Shown: positions 43,681 through 55,018 of the stretch, piece by piece | Layout of the letters: the number at the start of each line of letters is the position of its first letter | Numbering within the stretch: position 1 is the first letter of the stretch | Source: Pseudomonas sp. GM78 | Lineage (GTDB): Bacteria; Pseudomonadota; Gammaproteobacteria; Pseudomonadales; Pseudomonadaceae | NCBI RefSeq assembly: GCF_000282475.1 | Contig: NZ_AKJF01000005.1 | Span: 58,759 to 122,758 of the forward strand | DNA: 64,000 bases | Direction: 5' to 3' | Notes under the pieces: model-generated | Seen by the model: only the letters and a program-made list of their open reading frames with translations | What the model was told of the DNA's origin: nothing | Database searches by the model: none | Made by a program: the position numbers and the translations under genes

Positions 43681-44862
43681 ATGCTGAGCGTTCAAGACCG
43701 TGCCATCGTCAAGTCCACTGTGCCATTGCTGGAAAGCGGTGGCGAAGCGCTGATCACTCACTTCTATCGCATGATGCTTTCCGAGTATCCAGAAGTGCGT
43801 CCGCTGTTCAATCAGGCCCACCAGGCTTCCGGTGACCAGCCGCGCGCCCTGGCGAACGGTGTATTGATGTACGCCCGCCACATCGACCAGCTCGATCAGT
43901 TGGGCGACCTGGTGGCCAAGATCATCAACAAGCACGTGGCCCTGCAAATCCTGCCGGAACACTATCCGATCGTCGGTAGCTGCCTGCTGCGTGCCATTGC
44001 CGAGGTGCTGGGCGAAGAAATCGCCACCCCTGAAGTGATTGCGGCATGGGGGGCGGCTTACGGCCAGCTGGCGGACATCCTGATCGGTGCCGAAACCAGC
44101 ATCTACGACCAGAAGGAGCAGGCACCGGGCGGCTGGCGCGGGGCGCGGGAATTCATCGTGGCGGCCAAGGTCGAGGAAAGCGCGGAAATCATCTCCTTCT
44201 ACTTCGAGCCGGCTGACAAGGGGCCGATCCTGGCTGCCGAGCCTGGCCAGTACATCGGCATGAAACTGATCCTCGATGGCGAAGAGATTCGTCGTAACTA
44301 TTCGCTGTCGGCCTTGGCGAACAAGGGCCAGTACCGCATCAGCGTCAAGCGTGAAGACGGCGGGCGCGCCTCCAATCACTTGCACGATCAACTGCATGTA
44401 GGGGCGAGCATCCAGCTGTTCCCGCCATCGGGCGAGTTCACCCTGAGCGCCAGCGACAAACCGTTGGTGCTGATCAGCGGCGGCGTCGGCATCACTCCGA
44501 CCCTGGCCATGCTGGAAGCGGCGCTGGAAACCGAGCGGCCGGTGCACTTTATCCACTGCGCGCGCAACGGCAGCGTCCACGCCTTCCGCGACTGGATCGA
44601 CGGGCTGGCCGAGCGTCATCCGCAACTCAAGCGTTTCTACTGCTACGCCGAAGATGACGGCGTCAGCCCGGCGGCGCACAAGGTCGGGCTGCTGAGCCAG
44701 GAACAACTGGCCGCCTGGTTGCCCGAAGAGCGTGACGTGGATGCTTACTTCCTGGGGCCAAAAGGCTTCATGGCGGCGGTCAAGCGTCACCTCAAGGCGC
44801 TGGGCGTACCTGAGAAGCAGAGCCGTTACGAGTTCTTCGGGCCGGCTGCGGCGCTTGAATAA
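43681..44862 (+). CDS. hmp: Flavohaemoglobin (nitric oxide dioxygenase)
   Basis: 393 aa. Globin domain with Tyr29 (B10), Gln53 (E7) and proximal His85, the same positions as E. coli Hmp. FAD domain (RNYSLSALANKGQYRISVKRE) and NAD domain (LISGGVGITPTLAMLE…YFLGPKGFM) follow. It oxidises NO to nitrate using O2 and NADH. ATG 43681 has AGGAG at 43669-43673. The open extension upstream overlaps the regulatory sites and is not coding. Called fhp in P. aeruginosa. Confidence 0.96.
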   Translation: MLSVQDRAIVKSTVPLLESGGEALITHFYRMMLSEYPEVRPLFNQAHQASGDQPRALANGVLMYARHIDQLDQLGDLVAKIINKHVALQILPEHYPIVGSCLLRAIAEVLGEEIATPEVIAAWGAAYGQLADILIGAETSIYDQKEQAPGGWRGAREFIVAAKVEESAEIISFYFEPADKGPILAAEPGQYIGMKLILDGEEIRRNYSLSALANKGQYRISVKREDGGRASNHLHDQLHVGASIQLFPPSGEFTLSASDKPLVLISGGVGITPTLAMLEAALETERPVHFIHCARNGSVHAFRDWIDGLAERHPQLKRFYCYAEDDGVSPAAHKVGLLSQEQLAAWLPEERDVDAYFLGPKGFMAAVKRHLKALGVPEKQSRYEFFGPAAALE

Positions 44863-44885
44863 ACGCTAAGCGCACATCCACACAC

Positions 44886-44959
44886 ACCTGTAGGAGCCAG
44901 GCTTGCCGGCGAAGGCGATCTCATGAACGCCTTCGCCGGCAAGCCGTGCTCCTACAGGT
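44886..44959. repeat. REP doublet (inverted pair)
   Basis: ACCTGTAGGAGCCAGGCTTG…CGCCTTCGCCGGC arms pair with GCCGGCAAGCCGTGCTCCTA…; long near-perfect palindrome between convergent hmp and dauR, probably also ending both transcripts. Confidence 0.85.
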
Positions 44960-44994
44960 TTGCATAGAGTTCCCAATCAAATGTACGGTGTGTA

Positions 44995-45636
44995 TCAGCC
45001 TTTGAGTTCCTTCAAGTGCTTGTACACCGTCGCCCGGCCCATGTTCAGTACATTGGCCACATAATTGGATGCACTCTTGCCCTTGAAGGCGCCTTCGGCG
45101 TGCAGGGCCAGCACCAGTTCGCGTTTGTGGTCGCGGGTCAGCAGGTTCAGGCTCAGCTGGCGTTCGCGCAGCCAGGCGTGGAGGAAGGTGTTGATCCGCT
45201 CCTGCCAGTCATCGCGAAACAGTGAGTCGGGCTGCGGAATCAGCTTGGTCGGTGAGAGGAACAAGTCCAGCGCGGCCTTGGCATTCTCGAACAGCGAAAT
45301 ATTCAGGTTGATGCACAGCACCGCCAGCGGGTGTCCCTCGCGGTCGCGCAGCACGGTACTGAGGCTGCGAATCTTCTGACCATCCCAATTGAGCTTTTCG
45401 TAGGGCCCGATGTTGCGTTCGCTGACATCGTCACTGAGCATGTCCTCCAATGCCGAATCGTCACCGATTTCCCGTTTTGACAGGTTGTTGGCGATGTAGT
45501 CGACCTTTTGCGTGCGCAAATCGTGCAGCACCACCTCGGCGTGGGGGAAAAACAGCGTGGCAATGGCATCGGCGATGGCCCGGAAGTTATCCAGGGACGT
45601 CTCGTTCAGGACCGGGTCTTGTTCAGGTGCGTTCAT
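44995..45636 (-). CDS. dauR: DauR-type regulator of D-arginine catabolism
   Basis: 213 aa. N-terminal YheO-like PAS domain (FRAIADAIATLFFPHAEVVLHDL, NLSKREIGDDSALED, VLCINLNISLF) and C-terminal HTH (LHAEGAFKGKSASNYVANVLNMGRATVYKHLKEL). Equivalent to PA3864 of P. aeruginosa, which represses dauBAR and responds to arginine. Last gene of the leftward dauB-dauA-dauR unit. Confidence 0.88.
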   Translation of the reverse strand: MNAPEQDPVLNETSLDNFRAIADAIATLFFPHAEVVLHDLRTQKVDYIANNLSKREIGDDSALEDMLSDDVSERNIGPYEKLNWDGQKIRSLSTVLRDREGHPLAVLCINLNISLFENAKAALDLFLSPTKLIPQPDSLFRDDWQERINTFLHAWLRERQLSLNLLTRDHKRELVLALHAEGAFKGKSASNYVANVLNMGRATVYKHLKELKG

Positions 45637-45727
45637 TCAGTGGGGCTCCGGGCAGCTTCAGCGCCCCGTAAAACAGGACGCTGAAAGTGTGCCGCAATCG
45701 AGTCGGCGCGTCACCTGAGGGTAACAA

Positions 45728-46994
<1,267 letters not shown>

Positions 46995-47006
46995 GGATTT
47001 GAGGTG

Positions 47007-47951
47007 TTAGTGCTGCAGGCGGTAGATGGCATTGGCCAGCGCAATGTCTTCCAGGCCCAGCCCGATGGAGCGGAAGAACACATGGCGTTCGTAGTTGGGG
47101 CGCAGCACCTTCTCGCTGAGCAGGTCGGCCAGGTCGCCGACAATCGCATTCTTGTCCCAGCCATGCTGTTCAGCGGCAATCAGCATCTCGCCGGCCGAAC
47201 CGGGGGTGGTCACACGGTAGTCGCAGAATACCTGCATGTCATTGAGGCTTTGCGGCGGCACCTCGTGGGCGCGCGGTGCGTTGGTGCTGATGGAGGTGAT
47301 CAGCGCTGGTTTGCCCAGGCTCGACGGATCGATCACCGGACCTGCGGACGAGGTGCAGAGCATGATGACGTCCGCGTCGCTAATGGCGGCCTCGCGACTT
47401 TGCGCAATGTTCAGGCGCGGCTCGATACTTTTCAGCAGGCTTACCGTTTCAGGGTCTTCGCTCAGGCTTGGCGAGTACAGGCTGATGCTCTGCCAGTCGC
47501 GCAGGCCCTTTACGTAATGCAGGTGCGCCTGGGCCACTTTGCCGCTGCCGATGATTGCCAGGCGGCTTGCCTTGAGCGGCGCGAGGGCGTCGACCGCTAC
47601 TGCCGTCGTCGCCGCGGTCCGGGCGGTGGTCAGTTCGCCGGCATCGCACAGCAACAGCGGCTGGCCGGTTTGCATCGACATCAGCAGCGTCCACGCCGTC
47701 ACCAATGGCCCCTGTTCGCGCACGATGTAGGGCGAGGTCTTGACCCCGTACACGCCGTCTTCGGCCAGCACGCCCAGGTAGTTGATGAAGTCGCCAGCAC
47801 CCTGGGGAAATTCCACCAGTTGCTGTGCCGGCTGCACGGCTTGCCCGGCGGCCAGGTCGCGGAACAGTTTGCGCAGGATCTGCGGCACGTCGACCTGCGC
47901 CAGCAACTCGCGGGCCTGGGTTTGATTGATCACGTAAGGGGTGCTGGACAT
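47007..47951 (-). CDS. dauB: NAD(P)H-dependent dehydrogenase DauB (ornithine cyclodeaminase/mu-crystallin family)
   Basis: 314 aa. NAD(P)-binding region RLAIIGSGKVAQAHLHYVKGL and family motifs GVKTSPYIVREQGPLVTAW and CTSSAGPVIDPSSLG. In P. aeruginosa DauB reduces 2-ketoarginine with ammonia to L-arginine, completing racemisation begun by DauA. ATG 47951 with GGAG upstream; the longer open frame starts inside the operator-like palindrome. First gene of dauBAR. Confidence 0.9.
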   Translation of the reverse strand: MSSTPYVINQTQARELLAQVDVPQILRKLFRDLAAGQAVQPAQQLVEFPQGAGDFINYLGVLAEDGVYGVKTSPYIVREQGPLVTAWTLLMSMQTGQPLLLCDAGELTTARTAATTAVAVDALAPLKASRLAIIGSGKVAQAHLHYVKGLRDWQSISLYSPSLSEDPETVSLLKSIEPRLNIAQSREAAISDADVIMLCTSSAGPVIDPSSLGKPALITSISTNAPRAHEVPPQSLNDMQVFCDYRVTTPGSAGEMLIAAEQHGWDKNAIVGDLADLLSEKVLRPNYERHVFFRSIGLGLEDIALANAIYRLQH

Positions 47952-47984
47952 GGTCGGCTCCGGGAGCTTGGCGTAAACTAATTT

Positions 47985-47997
47985 GTCCATTATGGAC
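47985..47997 (-). promoter_or_regulatory. Operator-like palindrome upstream of dauB
   Basis: GTCCAT-t-ATGGAC is a perfect 13-bp palindrome 34 bp upstream of the dauB start, well placed for binding by DauR or another repressor. Confidence 0.55.
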
Positions 47998-48026
47998 TTT
48001 TAGTTATCTCTGGCAATCTCCGGGCG

Positions 48027-48060
48027 AAAAAAAAGCGCAGTCCGTTTCCGGCTGCGCTTG
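48027..48060 (-). terminator. Intrinsic terminator of rhlB
   Basis: On the minus strand AAGCGCAGCCGGAAACGGAC is followed by TGCGCTTTTTTTT: 7-8 bp stem and T-run, 16 bp after the rhlB stop. Confidence 0.88.
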
Positions 48061-48075
48061 TTCCCTCAACGGCAC

Positions 48076-49566
48076 TCAGTGCGGCCGTTTGCGCTCAATC
48101 GGCCGCAATAGATGCGTCGGAGGTGTTTCACAGCTGATCTTGCGTCCCAGCTTTTCTTCGATGGCCGGTAGCTGGTAGGAGTCGTCTTCGCCGGCAAAGC
48201 TGATGGACACACCGTCGGCACCGGCACGACCGGTACGACCGATGCGATGCACGTAGTCGTCCGGGACTTCCGGCAGGGTGAAGTTGATCACGTGGCTGAT
48301 GCCGTCGATGTGGATGCCGCGACCGGCCACGTCGGTGGCGACCAGCACACGAATGTGACCTTCGCGGAAACCTTCCAGGGTCTTGATACGCTTGTGTTGC
48401 GGCACATCACCCGACAGCTGCGCGGCGTTGACGCCGTCGCGCACCAGGCGTTCTTCGATGCGGCGCACTTCATCCTTGCGGTTGGCGAAGACGATGACCC
48501 GTTCCCAGCCGTTGTCGGTGACCAGGTTGTAGAGCAGTTTGTATTTGTCGGCACCGGCCACCGCGTAGATGTGTTGCTCGACGTTTTCGTTGGCCACGTT
48601 CTGCGACTCGATCTCGACGATGGCCGGGTCGGTGGTCCATTGCTTGGCCAGGTTCATCACGTCTTCGGTGAAGGTCGCGGAGAACAGCAGCGTCTGGCGC
48701 TCGGACTTCGGCGGAGTCTGGCGAATGATCTGACGCACTTGCGGGATGAAGCCCATGTCGAGCATGCGGTCGGCTTCGTCCAGCACCATCACTTCGACCA
48801 TGTCCAGGTGCACGTCGCCGCGCTGGTTGAAGTCCAGCAGGCGGCCCGGCGTGGCCACGAGGATGTCGCAGTGACGGGCCTCGAGGTGCTTGAGCTGCTT
48901 GTCGAAATCCATGCCGCCGACGAACGTCATGACGTTCAGGCCGGTGTACTTGGTCAGGTCGGCCGCGTCCTTGGCGATCTGCACCACCAGTTCGCGAGTC
49001 GGGGCGATGATCAGTGCGCGCGGCTCACCCATGTAGCGCTCTTTCGGCGGTGGGGTCTGCAGCAGCTGGGTGATGATCGAGATCAGGAACGCCGCGGTCT
49101 TGCCGGTACCGGTCTGCGCGCGGCCGATGGCGTCTTTGCCGGCGAGGGTGAAGCCCAGCACCTGGGCCTGGATTGGCGTGCAGTACGGGAAGCCCAGGTC
49201 CTGGATGGCGTGCATCAGTTCGGGGGCGAGCTTGAAATCGTGGAAACGGGTCTTGCCTTCCTGGGGTTCGACGACGAAGTCTTCGAGTTTCCACGGGATG
49301 ACCGGCGCCTTCGGCTTCGGTTCGCGGCGGGGTTTGGCAGGTTTTGGCGTTTCGCTGCGTGGCTGCTCGGGGGCAGAGACCACCGCAGGCTGGTCGGCCG
49401 GCGTGCTCGCAGGCTCATGTTTCGGTGCCGCTACGGCGGCGGTCCGGCCAGGCTGACTACCGTCGGTGCGGTGGCTGGGGGCGTGAGAAGGAGCGCTGGG
49501 GACTGGCGCGAGTTGCTCAGTCTCGCTTTTACCGAACATTTTCTTGAGTGCTTTGAGCACGGTCAT
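48076..49566 (-). CDS. rhlB: DEAD-box ATP-dependent RNA helicase RhlB
   Basis: 496 aa. A disordered Pro/Ala/Ser-rich N-terminal 90 residues precedes the helicase core: Q-motif [10 protein letters not shown], Walker [48 protein letters not shown] and [10 protein letters not shown]. It unwinds RNA and in many gamma-proteobacteria assists RNase E. The extended N-terminus is typical of Pseudomonas RhlB. Single gene with its own terminator. Confidence 0.9.
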   Translation of the reverse strand: MTVLKALKKMFGKSETEQLAPVPSAPSHAPSHRTDGSQPGRTAAVAAPKHEPASTPADQPAVVSAPEQPRSETPKPAKPRREPKPKAPVIPWKLEDFVVEPQEGKTRFHDFKLAPELMHAIQDLGFPYCTPIQAQVLGFTLAGKDAIGRAQTGTGKTAAFLISIITQLLQTPPPKERYMGEPRALIIAPTRELVVQIAKDAADLTKYTGLNVMTFVGGMDFDKQLKHLEARHCDILVATPGRLLDFNQRGDVHLDMVEVMVLDEADRMLDMGFIPQVRQIIRQTPPKSERQTLLFSATFTEDVMNLAKQWTTDPAIVEIESQNVANENVEQHIYAVAGADKYKLLYNLVTDNGWERVIVFANRKDEVRRIEERLVRDGVNAAQLSGDVPQHKRIKTLEGFREGHIRVLVATDVAGRGIHIDGISHVINFTLPEVPDDYVHRIGRTGRAGADGVSISFAGEDDSYQLPAIEEKLGRKISCETPPTHLLRPIERKRPH

Positions 49567-49664
49567 CTCATCAATTGGTTAAGGAATGTACGCCGGCCAG
49601 TGTAATGCAAGAATCGGGCGCGGCGTAGAGGGATGGATCAAAGGGCGTTTTTAAACATTATTGT

Positions 49665-50384
<720 letters not shown>

Positions 50385-50437
50385 TCAGTTACGAAGATGT
50401 CGCAAGGTTACAAGTTTTGCTATTGACCTGTCGCTTA

Positions 50438-50451
50438 ACCGCTTAAGCGGT
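50438..50451. promoter_or_regulatory. Perfect 14-bp palindrome upstream of aapJ
   Basis: ACCGCTTAAGCGGT, six bases upstream of the -24 element of the sigma-54 candidate. Protein unknown. Confidence 0.55.
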
Positions 50452-50456
50452 CGGTG

Positions 50457-50472
50457 TGGTACGGGCTTTGCT
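50457..50472 (+). promoter_or_regulatory. Sigma-54 promoter candidate of aapJQMP
   Basis: TGGTACGGGCTTTGCT: GG and GC separated by exactly ten bases, close to TGGCAC-N5-TTGCT. A second GG-N10-GC (TTGGCAGTGGGATAGCA) begins at about 50529 with a weaker -12. Confidence 0.65.
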
Positions 50473-50788
50473 ATAGGGATGTTGGTACGAAAATCCCACA
50501 TCTGTCGGTAACACTATCAGGCCATTGTTGGCAGTGGGATAGCAAAAAATCCGGTAATGGATGTTCGCCAGTGGCCGCTACGGGCTTCGCGAACGAGAAA
50601 GGGCTACAGCCCGTTCGGCCGATTGGTGAGAAGTGAGTTGTCCTTTATGTGGATTTTCTCCTACTAGACTCATGGCTACGGTCCTACGTCGGTTGACCCT
50701 AAAAAAAGCCAACACGGGTCACCACCGCCTCAAAAGGGTGCGACTGGACTCACGCTCCGACACAACAAGAGCAAAACTGGAGGTTTGA

Positions 50789-51820
50789 ATGAAGATGTTG
50801 AAATCCACCCTGGCAGTCGTGACTGCAGCCGCGGTACTCGGCGTCAGTGGGTTCGCTCAGGCGGGCGCGACCCTGGATGCAGTGCAGAAGAAAGGTTTCG
50901 TACAGTGCGGCGTCAGCGATGGCCTGCCTGGCTTCTCGGTTCCGGATTCCACCGGCAAGATCGTCGGCATCGATGCCGACTACTGCCGTGCCGTGGCCGC
51001 TGCCGTATTCGGCGACGCGACCAAGGTCAAGTTCAGCCAGTTGAACGCCAAGGAGCGCTTCACCGCGCTGCAGTCGGGCGAAATCGACATCCTGTCGCGC
51101 AACACCACCATGACCAGCTCCCGTGACGCAGGCATGGGTCTGAAATTCCCTGGTTTCATCACCTACTACGATGGCATCGGCTTCCTGGTCAACAACAAAC
51201 TGGGCGTCAAGAGCGCCAAAGAGCTGGACGGCGCGACCATCTGCATCCAGGCCGGTACCACCACCGAACTGAACGTTTCCGACTATTTCCGCGGCAACGG
51301 TCTGAAATACACCCCGATCACTTTCGACACCTCCGACGAGAGCGCCAAGTCGCTGGAATCCGGTCGTTGCGACGTACTGACCTCCGACAAGTCCCAGCTG
51401 TTCGCCCAGCGCAGCAAGCTGGCCTCGCCGAAGGACTACGTAGTGCTGCCGGAAACCATTTCCAAGGAGCCTCTGGGCCCGGTCGTGCGTAACGGCGACG
51501 ACGAGTGGCTGGCCATCGTGCGCTGGGTTGGCTACGCCATGCTCAACGCTGAAGAAGCAGGCATCACTTCGAAGAACGTCGAAGCCGAAGCCAAGGGCAC
51601 CAAGAACCCGGACGTCGCTCGTCTGCTGGGCACCGACGGTGAATACGGCAAAGACCTGAAAGTGAAGAAAGACTGGGTCGTGCAGGTCGTCAAGCAAGTC
51701 GGCAACTACGGCGAAGTGTTCGAGAAAAACCTCGGCAAGAGCACTCCGCTGGAAATCGACCGCGGGCTGAACGCCTTGTGGAACGCTGGCGGCATTCAAT
51801 ACGCACCACCAGTGCGCTGA
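50789..51820 (+). CDS. aapJ: General L-amino-acid ABC transporter, substrate-binding protein
   Basis: 343 aa. Signal peptide MKMLKSTLAVVTAAAVLGVS…AQA, then the type-3 periplasmic-binding fold (GFVQCGVSDGLPGFSVPDS, GIDADYCRAVAAAVFGD, DILSRNTTMTSSRDAGMG). AapJ binds a broad range of L-amino acids, notably Glu, Asp and their amides. CTGGAGG ribosome site. First gene of aapJQMP; codons are strongly biased, suggesting high expression. Confidence 0.93.
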   Translation: MKMLKSTLAVVTAAAVLGVSGFAQAGATLDAVQKKGFVQCGVSDGLPGFSVPDSTGKIVGIDADYCRAVAAAVFGDATKVKFSQLNAKERFTALQSGEIDILSRNTTMTSSRDAGMGLKFPGFITYYDGIGFLVNNKLGVKSAKELDGATICIQAGTTTELNVSDYFRGNGLKYTPITFDTSDESAKSLESGRCDVLTSDKSQLFAQRSKLASPKDYVVLPETISKEPLGPVVRNGDDEWLAIVRWVGYAMLNAEEAGITSKNVEAEAKGTKNPDVARLLGTDGEYGKDLKVKKDWVVQVVKQVGNYGEVFEKNLGKSTPLEIDRGLNALWNAGGIQYAPPVR

Positions 51821-51885
51821 TGGTTCTATCACCCGGTGGGCCAACCACCGGGTGATGTTCTGTTCCATTCTTTGCGGGGCACTTC

Positions 51886-53067
51886 ATGCAAAATTCAATC
51901 GGCGCACCAAAGCAGAGGCTCAGCCTCAGCGATCCACGAGTGCGTGCGTGGGTATTCCAGATCCTCACCATTGTCGGTGTGGTCTCGCTAGGCTGGTATC
52001 TGTTCGACAACACACAGACCAACCTGCAACACCGGGGCATTACCTCCGGCTTTGACTTTCTGGAGCGCAGTGCCGGGTTCGGCATCGCTCAACACCTGAT
52101 CGCCTACACCGAAGCGGACAGCTATGCCCGGGTGTTTGTCATCGGCTTGCTCAACACCTTGCTGGTGACCTTCATCGGCGTGATCCTGGCGACCATCCTC
52201 GGCTTCATTGTCGGTGTGGCACGGCTGTCGAAGAACTGGATCATCGCCAAGGTGGCGACGGTGTACGTGGAAGTCTTCCGTAACATCCCGCCACTGCTGC
52301 AGATCCTGTTCTGGTACTTCGCGGTGTTCCTGACCATGCCGGGGCCGCGCAACAGCCACAACTTCGGCGACACCTTCTTCGTCAGCAGCCGCGGCCTGAA
52401 CATGCCGGCGGCGCTGATGGCCGATGGTTTCTGGGCGTTCATGATCAGCATCGTCGTGGCCATCGTCGCCATCGTGCTGATGACCCGCTGGGCCAACAAG
52501 CGCTTTGAGGCCACCGGCGAGCCGTTCCACAAGTTCTGGGTCGGCCTGGCGTTGTTCCTGGTGATCCCGGCCCTGTGCGCGCTGGTTTTCGGCGCGCCGG
52601 TGCACTGGGAAATGCCGCAGCTCAAAGGCTTCAACTTCGTCGGTGGCTGGGTGCTGATCCCGGAACTGCTGGCCTTGACCCTGGCGCTGACGGTGTACAC
52701 CGCGGCGTTCATCGCCGAGATCGTGCGTTCGGGCATCAAGTCGGTCAGTCACGGCCAGACCGAGGCGGCGCATTCCCTCGGCCTGCGCAACGGTCCGACC
52801 CTGCGCAAGGTGATCATCCCGCAAGCCCTGCGCGTGATCATTCCACCGCTGACCAGCCAATACCTGAACCTGGCGAAGAACTCCTCGCTGGCGGCCGGTA
52901 TCGGGTATCCGGAGATGGTGTCGCTGTTCGCGGGCACGGTGCTGAACCAGACCGGCCAGGCGATCGAGGTGATTGCCATCACCATGAGCGTGTACCTGGC
53001 GATCAGCATCAGCATTTCCCTGCTGATGAACTGGTACAACAAGCGCATTGCGCTGATCGAGCGGTAA
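51886..53067 (+). CDS. aapQ: Amino-acid ABC transporter permease AapQ
   Basis: 393 aa, larger than simple HisM/Q permeases because of an inserted middle region, as in AapQ. The binding-protein-dependent permease signature with EAA loop is visible (GQTEAAHSLGLRNGPTLRKVIIPQALRVIIPPL). About eight hydrophobic segments. Forms the membrane channel with AapM. 65 bp after aapJ. Confidence 0.93.
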   Translation: MQNSIGAPKQRLSLSDPRVRAWVFQILTIVGVVSLGWYLFDNTQTNLQHRGITSGFDFLERSAGFGIAQHLIAYTEADSYARVFVIGLLNTLLVTFIGVILATILGFIVGVARLSKNWIIAKVATVYVEVFRNIPPLLQILFWYFAVFLTMPGPRNSHNFGDTFFVSSRGLNMPAALMADGFWAFMISIVVAIVAIVLMTRWANKRFEATGEPFHKFWVGLALFLVIPALCALVFGAPVHWEMPQLKGFNFVGGWVLIPELLALTLALTVYTAAFIAEIVRSGIKSVSHGQTEAAHSLGLRNGPTLRKVIIPQALRVIIPPLTSQYLNLAKNSSLAAGIGYPEMVSLFAGTVLNQTGQAIEVIAITMSVYLAISISISLLMNWYNKRIALIER

Positions 53068-53077
53068 GGAATAGCGC

Positions 53078-54175
53078 ATGAGTACTCATACTTTCAAACC
53101 TGATATGCCACCGCCGGCCAAGGTCTTCGGCCCGATGGCGTGGATGCGCGCGAACATGTTCTCCAGCTGGCTCAACACCCTGCTGACCCTGTTCGCGTTC
53201 TACCTGATCTACCTGGTGATCCCGCCGATCCTGCAGTGGGCGATTCTCGATGCCAACTGGGTCGGCACCTCCCAGGCCGACTGCACCAAGGAGGGCGCCT
53301 GCTGGGTGTTCATCCAGCAGCGCTTCGGCCAGTTCATGTACGGATACTACCCGCCGGAACTGCGCTGGCGCGTGGACCTGACGGTGTGGCTGGCGATTGT
53401 CGGCGTGGCGCCGTTGTTCATCTCGCGCTTTCACCATAAGGCGGTGTACGGGCTGAGCTTCCTGGTGCTGTACCCGATCATTGCCTGGTGCCTGCTGCAT
53501 GGCGGCGTATTGGGTCTGGACGCCGTGGCGACCAGCCAGTGGGGCGGCCTGATGCTGACCCTGGTGATCGCCACCGTCGGCATTGCCGGTGCATTGCCGC
53601 TGGGGATCGTCCTGGCATTGGGGCGTCGTTCCAACATGCCGGCGATTCGTGTGGTGTGCGTGACCTTCATCGAATTCTGGCGCGGCGTGCCGTTGATCAC
53701 GGTGCTGTTCATGTCCTCGGTGATGCTGCCGTTGTTCCTGCCTGAAGGCATGAACTTCGACAAGCTGCTGCGGGCGCTGATCGGCGTGATCCTGTTCCAG
53801 TCGGCCTACGTGGCCGAAGTGGTGCGCGGCGGCCTGCAAGCGATCCCCAAGGGTCAGTACGAAGCCGCCGCAGCAATGGGCCTGGGCTACTGGCGCAGCA
53901 TGGGCCTGGTGATTTTGCCGCAAGCCCTGAAGCTGGTGATCCCCGGCATCGTCAACACCTTCATTGCGCTGTTCAAGGACACCAGCCTGGTGATCATCAT
54001 CGGCCTGTTCGACCTGCTCAACAGCGTCAAGCAAGCCGCCGCCGATCCGAAATGGCTGGGCATGGCCACTGAAGGCTATGTGTTCGCCGCCCTGGTGTTC
54101 TGGATTTTCTGTTTTGGTATGTCGCGCTATTCCATGCATCTGGAACGCAAGCTCGACACAGGCCACAAGCGTTAG
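53078..54175 (+). CDS. aapM: Amino-acid ABC transporter permease AapM
   Basis: 365 aa. N-terminal [27 protein letters not shown], a periplasmic insertion with Cys residues ([13 protein letters not shown]), and the EAA motif ([33 protein letters not shown]). Partner of AapQ; starts ten bases after it. Confidence 0.93.
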   Translation: MSTHTFKPDMPPPAKVFGPMAWMRANMFSSWLNTLLTLFAFYLIYLVIPPILQWAILDANWVGTSQADCTKEGACWVFIQQRFGQFMYGYYPPELRWRVDLTVWLAIVGVAPLFISRFHHKAVYGLSFLVLYPIIAWCLLHGGVLGLDAVATSQWGGLMLTLVIATVGIAGALPLGIVLALGRRSNMPAIRVVCVTFIEFWRGVPLITVLFMSSVMLPLFLPEGMNFDKLLRALIGVILFQSAYVAEVVRGGLQAIPKGQYEAAAAMGLGYWRSMGLVILPQALKLVIPGIVNTFIALFKDTSLVIIIGLFDLLNSVKQAAADPKWLGMATEGYVFAALVFWIFCFGMSRYSMHLERKLDTGHKR

Positions 54176-54186
54176 GAGTTCTTTTT

Positions 54187-54951
54187 ATGAGCGAAGCAAT
54201 CAAGAAGCCTGTGAGCCCTGAAGGCATTATCCAGATGCAGGGCGTGAACAAGTGGTACGGCCAGTTCCACGTACTCAAGGACATCAACCTCAACGTCAAG
54301 CAGGGCGAGCGTATCGTTTTGTGCGGTCCGTCGGGTTCGGGCAAGTCCACCACCATTCGCTGCCTCAATCGCCTGGAAGAACACCAGCAGGGCCGCATCG
54401 TGGTCGATGGCGTGGAACTGACCAACGACCTCAAGCAGATCGAAGCGATCCGCCGCGAAGTCGGCATGGTGTTCCAGCATTTCAACCTGTTCCCGCACCT
54501 GACCATCCTGCAGAACTGCACCCTGGCGCCGATGTGGGTGCGCAAGATGCCCAAGCGCAAGGCCGAGGAAATCGCCATGCACTATCTGGAACGCGTACGC
54601 ATTCCGGAGCAGGCGCACAAGTACCCGGGGCAACTGTCCGGCGGTCAGCAACAGCGTGTGGCGATTGCCCGTGCGCTGTGCATGAAACCGAAAATCATGT
54701 TGTTCGACGAACCGACGTCGGCACTCGACCCCGAGATGGTGAAAGAGGTGCTGGACACCATGATCGGCCTGGCTGAAGACGGCATGACCATGCTCTGCGT
54801 GACCCACGAAATGGGCTTTGCCCGTACCGTGGCCAACCGCGTGATCTTCATGGACAAGGGTGAAATCGTCGAGCAGGCGGCGCCGAACGACTTCTTCGAC
54901 AACCCGCAGAACGAACGCACCAAGCTGTTCCTGAGCCAGATCCTGCATTGA
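54187..54951 (+). CDS. aapP: Amino-acid ABC transporter ATPase AapP
   Basis: 254 aa. Walker [11 protein letters not shown]-loop [13 protein letters not shown], signature LSGGQQQR, Walker [15 protein letters not shown] and switch His in CVTHEMGF: all present. Energises uptake. Eleven bases after aapM, followed by a strong bidirectional terminator. Confidence 0.95.
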   Translation: MSEAIKKPVSPEGIIQMQGVNKWYGQFHVLKDINLNVKQGERIVLCGPSGSGKSTTIRCLNRLEEHQQGRIVVDGVELTNDLKQIEAIRREVGMVFQHFNLFPHLTILQNCTLAPMWVRKMPKRKAEEIAMHYLERVRIPEQAHKYPGQLSGGQQQRVAIARALCMKPKIMLFDEPTSALDPEMVKEVLDTMIGLAEDGMTMLCVTHEMGFARTVANRVIFMDKGEIVEQAAPNDFFDNPQNERTKLFLSQILH

Positions 54952-54965
54952 TCGAAGCCAGGCCA

Positions 54966-54998
54966 TAAAAAAACCCGGACCTGGTCCGGGTTTTTTTT
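54966..54998. terminator. Bidirectional intrinsic terminator after aapP
   Basis: ACCCGGACC-t-GGTCCGGGT flanked by an A-run and TTTTTTTT; serves aapP and the convergent LysR gene. Confidence 0.92.
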
Positions 54999-55018
54999 GC
55001 CTGTCGTTCAGGTACGTC

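Noticed and set aside
48247-49605. 452-codon plus-strand open frame over rhlB
   Set aside because: Antisense to all helicase motifs; composition is typical of shadow frames.
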